Shown: positions 48,186 to 59,900 of the stretch, one piece after another | Layout of the letters: each line of letters begins with the position of its first letter | Position numbering within the stretch: the first letter of the stretch is position 1 | Source of the DNA: Berghia stephanieae | Taxonomy: Eukaryota > Mollusca > Gastropoda > Nudibranchia > Aeolidiidae | Length of the DNA stretch: 64,000 bases | Assembly: GCA_034508935.3 (NCBI GenBank) | Contig: CM067444.1 | Location: 15,970,766 to 16,034,765, forward strand | Reading direction: 5' to 3' | Notes under the pieces: generated by a model | What the model was told of the DNA's origin: nothing | Database searches by the model: none | What the model saw: the letters and a program-made list of their open reading frames with translations, nothing else | Position numbers and translations under genes: made by a program

Positions 48186-48530
48186 AACCAACCAACCTCA
48201 ACCATTTGAAAAGATTTATCATATTTTTCCAATATTTATGCTAATTTTCTGATAAAATTCCTTCCAAAAATCATATTTTCAACTCCTGCCACCTTCCTAA
48301 ATTTCAAAATTTAACATACACCGGATTTAAGGAGACTTATCAAGCCAGTAGAGTGTAGGAAAATCCTGCAATTTCCATGACAATCATCTGTCTGTCTACT
48401 CAGATTCTCATCTAGGTGGAGACGATATTTAAAGACACTCAATTATTCCATTTTTATCCTCCCCCCCCCCCCTCTTTTTTTTGGGCCTCAAAGCGTATTA
48501 AAATATGAAAAACATCCTGGTTGGCAAGCG
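48186..48530. mobile_element. Worn copy of the 27-kb MITE
   Basis: Shares 'gatttatcatatttttccaa', 'aaaatcatattttcaa', 'gcctcaaagcgta' and 'tcctggttggcaag' in the same order as 27004-27357. A run of 10 C near 48463 is an insertion; a longer C run follows the element. Confidence 0.65.
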
Positions 48531-48837
48531 CGTGACCCCCCCCCCCCCCCCCCCCTCCCTCCCAATGATCACCAATGAATCAAGATAAATGACTCTCTCA
48601 AGAGGTTTTCTGTAAATATAGACAAAATATTATTATATTTGTAATGAGGGACGTTCATGAGCGATGGGTAATGAACTAAACTTGATTTGATATTACCCCA
48701 GAAAATGGAGGCTAATTTAAAATCACAGCTTCAAATATGAAAAACAAAAAAACAACAAAGTATGTGTAAACATCATAAAATTGGATAAAGTGAGCAAAGC
48801 AATGGAATACATTAGTGGTGTGTTTGTTTTTTGTTTC

Positions 48838-49840
48838 AGGGTTTTCACTTTGCTTGCAACATTAATTTATAGGTCATTTCAGCGCAAGTCTGAAGTTAAA
48901 AGCGCCAAAGAAAAAGGAAGACAAAGGGGACTGTTTCAAATGGGAAACAGAAGATTCCATAGGAAATTTATCAATGTGCCTATTTTGTCCCTACTTAAAA
49001 GTCCCATCCAGATATAAGCAATTGATTCATTGATGAAGGTTACGCTCAAATACAAAGTACAATATTTCCAAAACTAAAAACTGTAATAGTACATAACAGA
49101 GAGATTATTTAGAAGGGAAAAAAATGTCAACTATCAAAAAAATAAAATAAAAGGAACTATCCATTTAACTGCCTCATGTCAACACAACGAAGATGAGAGT
49201 ACCAGTGCCATGGAAAAAGAAAGCAGACAAGGGGGATATGTTTGTTTTTGTTTTTAAGGGTTTTACGGCGCTTGCAACACATTTAGGTTATATCAGCGCC
49301 AGTAAAAAGGAAGAAAATGGGATAGTAAAAAGTTCTAGAATTACAATTAAAGCACCCAAGAAAAAGTAAGACAAAGGGGAACTGAGAACAAATAGGGATC
49401 AGATGTAGATTCCAAGAGCATACCACCAATGTACTTAGTTTGAAATCACCTACAAGTCTCATCCAGACACAAGCACAAAACCCAACAAAGAGGAATACAC
49501 TCAAATGCTTACATTATACATTCAAAATAAAAATAATAATACATAACAGAGAGATGATTTACAAGGAAAAAAATATCATCTCCCAAAACAATAACTATGC
49601 ATTTGACTGTTTCCCTCCCAGCTAGGCTTCCGGCCAGAGCCAGGACAAAACCAAGTAATCTCATTCCAAGACAAAGACAGAAAGCATGTTGGAAAACAGA
49701 TATAAGGGGATAGAAGACACAGTATGTACCTCCCTGCCCGCTATGGGAGGTCAGGATCCCCACCCAGACAAGGGGGATAGAAGACACAGCAATATCTAGC
49801 TCTCCGTTCACCAAGGGGAGTCAAGGATCTCACCACACAA
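48838..49840 (-). mobile_element. Older Rep-A copy interrupted by a younger one
   Basis: The tail half is 48838-49238 and the head end is 49766-49840. The younger element fills 49239-49765. The host copy belongs to a more diverged subfamily. Confidence 0.7.
49239..49765 (-). mobile_element. Rep-A copy nested in older Rep-A, 14-bp target duplication
   Basis: agacaagggggata at 49225-49238 and 49766-49779. The 527-bp body matches the 46.8-kb and 25-kb copies closely. Confidence 0.85.
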
Positions 49841-50369
49841 CTGGTAGTGTAATCCTGAGATCTCAACACCATATTCTTGCAGTTATAGAAAACTGACTTT
49901 CCAGACAAAGACCTACAAATTATTTTCTTTCTGTACTCTTTGTTTTCCAGAGATTCAAATATGCAAATCATGAGATTTTCTAAACTTTAATAACAGACAC
50001 CAGCTGATCAAGAAATATCACCCCTACCCCCCCAAAAAATAAAAAAAAATTATCAAATTAATTTAAGGAAAGGCTGATAATAATATAAACTGATGAGCTT
50101 CTGCTTGTGATACATTAAATAAAAATTAATAAAATATAAATGACATTGGACAAATTTCAAAATATTTCACGCCAATGTAAAAATTTGAGGACCAATAACC
50201 AGCCATATGATTTTGAGCTCTAAAAACTCTAGTAAAATAAAAGTGGACGGTAGAGAAATTTAAAAGCTTTACAAGAGAATAACATCTTACATTTCACTTT
50301 CTATTAAATGCAATTCAAATAACAAGCCAAAGAACTGATTCTTCAACTTCTGGCTGTTCCAAAATCGTT

Positions 50370-51955
50370 TGTTATTTTAGGGTTTTAAGGCGCTTGCGAC
50401 ACATTAAGGTCATTATAGTACCAGCAAAGAGGAGGAAAATGGGATAGTCAAAAAATTCAGTTTTTATGCTTATGTTTTGAAGGGTTTTACGACGCTTGCA
50501 ACACATTTAGGTCATATCAGCGCCAGTAAAAAAGAAGAAAATGGGATAGTAAAAAGTTTTGTTTGTTTTGTTTTTAAGGGTATTACGGCGCTTGCAACAC
50601 ATTAAGGTCATATCAGCACCAGTAAAAAGGAAGAAAATGGGATAGTAAAAAGTTCTAGAATTACAATTAAAGCACAAAAGAAAAGGTAAGACAAAGGGGA
50701 ACTGGTTCAAATACCGTCAAAGTACTTAGTTTGAGATCACCTAAAAGTCTCATCTAGACACAAGTACAGGTCCCAACTAAGAGGAATACACTCAAATGTT
50801 TACCAATCATATAATATAATATGTAAACTAAACATAATACAATGCATAACAGAGAGATGATTCGCAAGGAAAAAAATATCATCTCCCAAAACTAACAATA
50901 CGTTTGACTGTTTCCCTCTCAGCCAGGGTATCCGGCCAGGACCAGGACAAAACCAAGTAATCTCATTCCAAGACAAAGACAGAAAGCATGTTGGAAATCA
51001 GATATAGGGGGATAGAAGACACAATAAGTACCTCCCTGCCCACTATGGGAGGTCAGGAACCCCACCCAGATAGTAAAAACTTATAGAATTACAATTAAAG
51101 CACCCAAGAAAAAAGTAAGACATAGGGGAACTGGGAACAAATAGGGATCAGATGTAAATTCCAAGAGCATACCACCAATGTACTTAGTTTGAGATCACCT
51201 ATAAGTCTCATCCGGACACAAGCATACAATCCAACAAAGAGGAATACACTCAAATGCTTATATTATAAATTCAAAATAACAAATATTATAATACATAACA
51301 GAGAGATGATTTACAAGGAAAAAAATATCATCTCCCAAAACAATAACTATGCATTTGACTGTTTCCCTGCCAGCTAGGACAAAACCAAGTAATCTCATTC
51401 CTAGACAAAGACAGAAAGCATGTTGGAAAACAGATATAAGGGGATAGAAGACATAGTATATACCCCCCTGCCCACTATGGAGGTCAGGAACCCCACCCAG
51501 TCAAAAAATTAAAGATTTGCAATTAAAATTAAAAGCATATGAGAAAAATTAAAAAACAAGGGGAATTGTTCAAATAGAGAACATACGCAGATTTCAAGAG
51601 TACACTACCAGTGTACTTAGTTTGAGATTTCCTAAAAGTCTCATCCAGACACAAGGACAGGTTCCCATTTAGATACGTCCTCAAATGTTTGCAAATCATA
51701 TTGAAATTTAAAAAACAAAAAAACAAAAAAACTCAGTTTATAACAGAAAAATGATTACCAAGGAAAAAATATATCATCACCCCAAACTATAACTATACAT
51801 TTGACTGTTTCCCCCAAAGCCAAGGATTCAGGCCAGGGTCAGGACAAAACCAAGTAATCTCATTCCAAGTTAAAGACAGAAAGTAAGTTGGAAAACAGAT
51901 ACAGGGGGATTGAAGACACAATAAGTGCCTCCCTGCCCGCTATATGAGGTTTTAA
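50370..51955 (-). mobile_element. Three-level Rep-A nest
   Basis: Outer copy A: 50370-50457 and 51499-51955. Middle copy B inserted in A with duplication agtcaaaaaatt (50446-50457, 51499-51510) occupies 50458-51498. Inner copy C inserted in B with duplication gatagtaaaaa (50545-50555, 51069-51079) occupies 50556-51068. All three have the same orientation, and both insertions hit the same consensus position. Confidence 0.85.
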
Positions 51956-53990
51956 AATCATATATTGTTAGCATAACATATAAATGTTTAGATCGATCCA
52001 ATGCAGCTTAAAAAGGGTTCATCAATTGTAATAGGACAAATCATAGGAATTCCATGAAGGATAAATAATCTATAAAACAAAAGCCTGACGTGAGTCATCT
52101 ATGTTGTTTAAGGGAGCAAATGATAGATTAATAATTTACGCCCCATTCACATCAATCTGATATTATGTCCGGGTGAAACAGATGCCTAAAAGGGAACTTA
52201 AAGTTAAATTGACCTACCTTTTTAAAAAAAATTTTGCATATAAAAAAAACCATAATCATTCTCCTAAATAATAAAACACAGACATAAACCAAACCTTATA
52301 ATTTTAAAAACTATTTTCAGCATCCTTTTCATTCTGCTTATTTTGTAAGACTTGCACACAAACACCTGGTCAACCAAAATAAAAATAAAAATTCAAACAA
52401 AACAATATAAGGATGATGTTTAATTACTTGGAAGGTATCGTTCTTTCATCTAACATTTTATGATATGATTATTGCACATGGAAGCAATTATTATATACCC
52501 ACAAATCATATTATGGTGAGATTCTCTTAAATAATATCTATGTATTTGGTATATTTGTGAAGAAGTACAATATGTATTATCAACAAATCCAGACCTGCCT
52601 ACAACGAAGGAAATTTCGTAATATTATGAATACTTGGTTCTAACAGGAGAACTATGTAAAGATCTTTCATTCAATAAATCACATTCAAAACAATGATCTG
52701 GTGTCAGAGCTGGTTTATAATGGAGCTTAAAGCATTATTTTAATGAAGGTAGCGAGAGAAAAAAAAAATGGTAATATTAGAATGTAATTAAAATGTCTAT
52801 TATATTATTATCCCTGGAAATTTACGAACTTTTCCAATCTCAAGTAGGCAGGTCTGCAAATCATCGACTCATTATGATATGACGGCATGATAAATTGACC
52901 ACAAGATAAAATTGACTTAATTGATTAAATAAACAATACAGTAGATAAATTCAAAGGGTAAATAATTCAGATCTGTTGCTTCGACATAACTACATCAGAC
53001 TGTCAAATGATGAAATAAAAATTCAACCTGACAAATACGATTTTTCCAATGTTAAAAAAGTAAAATTAATGGCATCATCTAAATAGAGATAATTACACAA
53101 TTCTGAAAAACAGAAAAATCAATTACTCTGAATATATACTGATAAAACATAATATGAAGTTGAATGAGCTTCAAAAGAAGACTACCATAATATACATTTA
53201 AAAATTATCAATCAATAAAACCAAACTAAATTTTTTTTTTAAATTCTTAAAAAGGCTATTTTGTTCTGTAACAACAGATGCAGTCGATGCTAAAGAATGA
53301 TTAGAAAAACTGCACCAAAAAATAATTTAACAACATTAAAAAAAAAAAAAGGATAAGGGTGATATGAAATCAGAGATTTGTGATAAGACATTTACATAAA
53401 ACTGATGACTGAGCAGTAAGTTGGAATGGATTACAAGACTGGCATTTTCAAGAGTGTAAACATGTCAAGCTCTTTACAATAACTCTGTTGACAGTAAGGT
53501 TAAGTTTCTCCCATTATTTATCTGGTTATATAACTGGGACTGTATTGTATTTTTTAAAAAAAAAAAAGAAAAAGAAAAGAAAAGGGTTTGGATGAAGTCA
53601 AATAAATAATGTCAGATATAAGAGCAAAATTGAACCTGCCCATTGAGCAAAACACTTGAAAGAAGAATGTCTTAGTGAAAAAAAAATTCGATTTGATCAT
53701 GTACCGAAAATAATATTGTAAAGCTAGGTGTTGTAAAATGACAAGAAGATTACATTAGACAAAATCGCACATATTCATATCAATAGAATTAAGAGCAGAA
53801 AAGATTAAAAAAATAAAGCTCACACGAAATCTGGTCAATTTGAGAAAAATTGTATCAGATCATGACAAATGCAGGAAATGCAGTCAAATAACAACCCCAG
53901 ATAATGATGGAGAAGAAAATTTTGAAAAAATTGAGTTATTGTATAAGGTATGCTGACAAGTCTTGCACCAATGCCAGTGCTATGAAATGT
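51956..53990. other. Gap before TTD14 3' end, nothing recognised
   Basis: AT-rich with A runs. No Rep-A block, exon or RNA gene seen. Confidence 0.5.
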
Positions 53991-53991
53991 A

Positions 53992-56900
53992 TTATTCACG
54001 AACAAGTCCATCAGAATCTTCTGTATCATCCTGCGACGAGGCAGTATTTTTTTGTGACAAGTTGAACATGGAATATTGACTTTCATTGGTAACCTCCCGT
54101 TCCACTTTGATAAAAGTTGGGAGACCAGCAGCTATATCTCTCTCTGTAGTGTAGGTTTCCAGGAGCATCAAATTTTGACATCTGGTTTTTAAAAAAAAAA
54201 AAAGAAAATAAAAATCGAAATTAAAAAGTTTGAATATATCTTGGACACTTTCTGATTTAAACTGACATTAGAGCTTTCTTTTCAAAAGATATACATTTCA
54301 ATGGCCTTTTTTGGTGAAATTTACTTGACTGTCTTTGTGTCTTGCATTTTTTCTTGGCAGTTTCATAAAAGGGTCTTATAATGGATATGGGGGCTTGGAA
54401 AGATCAGAAGTGGATACAGCATACCAAGCCAAGCCTATCTAAAGTCGAAGGCTAATTTTTCTCTTTCACAAATGCCAGAAGGCGAAAGAAACTTACTGGG
54501 ATGGTATGAAACATACACGAACAGATACCAGAGGAGAGATAAAAATTAAAAGAAAAAATATGAGACCCATTGACGAAGGGTCCAAACCAGGGCATTGGCA
54601 AAATCATGTTCGAAAGGCAAAAATCGACATGAAAGGAGACAGTAGACAGAGGGATTAAGGACAAATCAAAAGTTAATCTATTTAAGACTCCCTCTCTGGC
54701 CAATGGAGATAAGGCAGCATCAAAGCTCAAATGTGAGGTGACCTGAAAAAATGGCACATCTACCAATAGATTTTTTGCTCAGTCGTGTCAAAGGTTGGAA
54801 TAAATCTTATTGTGAAAATTGAAATATTTCCATCAATATATTATTTTAAATCTCAGGCTTACATTTGGCGATAAGATAAAATTTCAACTACAAATATTGA
54901 TTGTTCGATAGATAACAATCATTCTTCAAACCAGTTTATATTCTTGACTAGTCTTCCTGTGCTTCATGAGAGAAAAGTAACATTTAATTTTTCTTTAAAA
55001 CTTCAATTTCATTATTTTTGATATGTATAGTGTTTCTTGGTTTTTCATATGATTAAACATAATTCTTTCCAAATCACAATAAATAACATATCTGTTTACA
55101 TTTTGTAGATATATTAAAAAGTACTTCCATCTATTCATGTATCTCTCTCACCCTTTATATCTGCCAGAAAAAGATCTGATTAATCCAGTTTCATATATTT
55201 CTAGCCTAAAACTTCTCAATAATTTAAGTGCACAATTTATTACAGGGCTGCTAATTCAGGAGGTAAAAAATCTACTGCATTTTCACGCAAGCACATCCAC
55301 TGACCACTATCTGAGCATTGAACTCCAGTAATAAGGCATTTAGTACTTACTTTTTTCCGTTCAGCAGGATAAGAAAATATAATACTGAGGTGTTTTAACA
55401 CACTGAATTCAGTAAATATACTAAAAATTGGCAACAATGTTATTAAATCATACTGTTGATTTCACTTACTTTGGAGGAGCAGGGTCTTTGTAAATGTCCA
55501 GATTGAAATACTGATCATTCCACAAAAAACAACGCCTTATCTTGTACACTGTGTAATGCTGATCATCTCTCTGAGCAAGTAAAATCTGAACAATGCAAAA
55601 CATTTTAAAAATAGATCATAATACATAATATATAAAGTTCAGTAAATTGCAATTTTGCGAAGTACAAAACCCGAGGACCTGTTTAATCTACTTTCTACAA
55701 AATGGTATAAGAAGACTTTTAGATAAAGATTCAGTGCTTGCGGATAACCGATTAATAACTTTCAAGGTTTTCAAAGTGTCGAAAGCTTTACTGATTATTC
55801 TTAATTCGATACTTAAAATTTGAGAAAATATTGCTATTAGGTTCCAAATAGAAACATCACGTTTTCCCAAATTTCTATCATTTGCCATTATTCCTCACAT
55901 CATAAAAATAAGTGAAGTCAGCTTTTCATTTGAAACAAAATAAATAGTAATCAATGATAATTCTTAATTTATTTCCAGACTACAGACCTCATAATCTTTC
56001 TCTGAGATAGGCATTCGAAGCTCAACACTTTGGTCATTAATTTCTGGTCGTCGGATCGTATGGGTGTAAGTCCAATATCCTTCTTGGCCTCTCTTGCGAA
56101 GCCTAGCCTGCATCTTACGGCTGGGTGTCACAAGGTAGTCATGGACGACACTGAACTCTTGAAAGTGGGGAAGGCAGAGTCATCTTCTATGGCAGTAACA
56201 AGGAATTTCCTCTTGATGCTGTTTGGTGCCAGTCTATCGCCAGTGTCGATGCCTATACGATTACAAACTGCCTGAATTTAGAAGAGAACAAGGAATGAAT
56301 GGGTAAGCATAAATATGTTTTTCAAAAGGGGTTTTACAGTGCTTGCAACACTATTAGGTAATTATCAGCGTCAGTAAAAAGGAAGATGATAGAGGAAAGT
56401 TGTAGATATGAATTTATAAGCACAGAATAAAAAGGAAAACAGAAGGAACAGAAGATTCCACCAGCAATCCATATACATGCAAATTTTGACAATACCAAAA
56501 AGTCCCTCCAGGCACAAGCAAATGAGCCCAGTATTAAGGGTACATTTAAATGTTTACAAAGTTAATGTATAATACACAGTATTCAAAAAAGGAAGACAAA
56601 GGGAGCAGAAGATTCCACCAGCAAACCATATATGTGCAAATTTTGACATTACCGAAACATCCCATCCAGGCACAATCAAATGAGCCCACTATTAAGGGTA
56701 CACTCAAACGTTTATAAAGTTAATGTACAATACACAATATTCAAAACAAATAAGTATAATAGAACAGAGAGATGATTTACAAAAAAAAAAAAAAAAATAA
56801 TTAAAAATTCCATCTCTCAAAAAAGGTACTAAACATTTGACTGTCTTCCTCCTAGCTAAGAATCCCTGCCAGGACCAGGGAAAAAAGCAGAGCAATCTAA

Positions 56901-59900
56901 ATCCAGAACAAAGACAAAGAGCAACATGGAAAGCGAAAACATACAAGGGATATCATTCACAGCAAGTGACCTCCTACCCACCATGATGATGATAATGATA
57001 GCAATAACAATAATAAAAATAATAATAATAACAAAATGTACAGGAGCAACACTTACAGCTATCATACGTGCAATCTTCCCCTCAAAATTTGAAGAGTTAT
57101 CTATGACATCGTAGTATGGATGACCAACCCAGGCCTGTAACGAAAGCAAAGATTATCCTGGTCACAATGGAATAGATTTTCTAACTTATCTAGGCTAAAT
57201 ACAAATCTATAAAGATAGAATTTCAGGGAAAAAAATATTTTAAAAATACTATAATTTATCGGTTCAACAAAATGATAAAATCCCATAAATCCAGATTACA
57301 TCTTAAAATAAAATGTTAACTCATTTTGGGCCTTTTCCAAACTGAGATTTTTTTAATTTAGATAAAATAAAGCTCACTTTTGAATTTAGAAGATACAAAT
57401 CTCAAAATAATGTTTTTTAGCATAAATTATGCACATAACTTTCAAGACAATATTGTTTGGAAAGCACTTTATCTACTTTTTGTTATTATTCTCCACTTCA
57501 GATCTATCAACGAGAGGACAGTACATCTGTCTTCAAGAGAAAAACAGTAAAATGATACTGTCTTCAATGTCTGAACCATCTTCCATGACTAAATTTCAAT
57601 AATTTTATTTTGAGGATTCCATTGTTTACATAAAATTCTCCAGAAATAGGATGAATTTAGGTTTAAAAAATAAGTAAATAAAATTACTGAAAATAATTAA
57701 TTAAAATTTTAAAAACCAATTACACTTTGAAAAAAAATGTAAATAAACAAATAAACAGGTTGGCTCTTATTCTTATATTGTTAAAAACGCAGTGGGGAAT
57801 TTTGGTCAAAAGTGCCTTTTCCTATCACTTGCTATTTTTCAGTGTCACCCTCCCCCCTCTCAATCTAATGATCCATTTCAGCTAATAACCCTGAAATATA
57901 GCCACCCAAGAGGAAAGTTATTGGGAGGGGACCACTGATCCTTAAATTTTTACTTACAAAGAACCAGATGACAGCATCCAGATAATTTTAAACTCTTTTT
58001 GTAAGTACGCAGTTAAAATAAAAAGAATAAATCTAACAATTCCAAAAGAAAAATGCAACTGAAACCTATACAAAACACAGGACTGAAAACAGGCAATTAA
58101 ATTTTTTAATGTGGAATCAATTATAAATATACGTATTATGAATTTGAGGATATAAAAAGCTGAGGGAAAATATCGATTAAAAGAAATTAAATAATTACAT
58201 TCAAATTGAAGCAAGTTAAGAGACACATTGAAAATAACAGGGAGAATGAATATTACGTAGTATGATCATATTGTATTTAGGAGAAACTGATGTATGGTTG
58301 TAAATATTTTGTTAAAAAACGTTAGACTGAAAAAAAAAACAATTTCAAATGGTAGAATAACATCAATGCTAAATAATACATTCCATAATGATGTTATAAT
58401 TCAAATGGATAGAAAACACATGCGATGACACTGAAAAAGATGTGTTCAGAAGATAAATACATGGCTTCCATATAGCAATGGGAGACTTCAATGCACGACT
58501 AAAAAAAGGATGTTTGGATATATATTGGCATGAGGAAGATGAAATCGAGAAAAAATAATAAATTTTGCACTTTGATCAGAACTCGTTTGTCACATCATGA
58601 GGACATGGATGGAAAAGTTGTCAAATATAACAATACTTGCCCTTGCTGTAATTTTATCAACGTGTCTGGCCTGCTCAATTCCCTCCCGTCTCGTCTTGTG
58701 TCCAATCAAAGTGTAGAAAGGTTCAGCACCTCTAGCCGCAGAAACCATGTGGATCACCTATGATTGTAAATAAATTTTAAAAATATTAAAAAACAAGCAA
58801 ACAAATAAGCAGACCTCCCCACCAGATAAACAAAAAAAAACAACTACCTAACAACATGAAGTCTATAAGCACCAATATAAAAAAAACTTTCAATAAATAA
58901 TTCCTCCGATTTTGTCTTGTAAGAGAAGATAAAGAATTTAAAACTGTCAGGGGTTCAGAGATATAGCCTCAGCATTAAAGCAGTGATAAAGTGGTTTGAA
59001 TAAATTACAACTTTTATACCCCATGGAAAAATCACATACAATAATAAACTCTGTCAACTGACTTGTCATTACCCATGTTTGCGTTTGTGTTTCAGCAATG
59101 TAATCTCTCATTGTTACGACTGAAATGGATTGTCTTAAAATGTATTTCTAAATTGATTTTGGGTCCATACTGAAAATGTTAAGACAAACTATTAATATGA
59201 AGGCTACTGGGTACCACCTCCCAATTCCCTGATTAAACTATTAGAATGAATTCTTTATATAGATGCAATGACTGTGATTATTAAAATGCAAAATTAGCAA
59301 ACTTCAGGTTGCTCAAAATAACACAGCCGGGCTCATTGTACGCAATAACAAAAAATACCTGTCAGCAACTCTTCTTCTCCGTGAGTTACATTGGCTTCCT
59401 GTGGAAAAAAGAGTTGCCTATAAGATTTGTACTGTTGTCTACAAATCCCTGAGCATGAACAGTCCCTCCTATATTAAAGACCTTCTAAACATATATGTCC
59501 CCAATAGAAACTTGAGGTCAAGCAATGACCAATCAATCCTTGTCAAACCTAAGCCATTGCGTAAAATAGGTGGACAGTCTTTTCAATTTTCGGCCCCCCA
59601 TTTTTGGAACTCTCTCCCATCACAAGTGAGATGCTCGGATTCGTTGACAACGTTCAAATCTCGCTTAAAGTTTTATCTTTTTACGTCATAATGTTGCAAT
59701 ATTATTTTCATATCTTGTTGTTGTTAAATTGAATTCGTATCAAGTTTCCTTCACACTTGTCTCAGTGTAATATGTTTTGTTTTATATCACTGTAAAGCGC
59801 TTAGAGCCTGTGACAACGGGGTAAAGCGCTATATAAATGCCATTTATTATTATTATTATATTGAGCAAAGTTTTGTTTACATTATACTATGACTCTGAGC

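Noticed and set aside
59401-59691. 96-codon frame as a host gene
   Set aside because: It is the C-terminus of an L2/Rex1-type LINE reverse transcriptase and is followed by that LINE's 3' tail.
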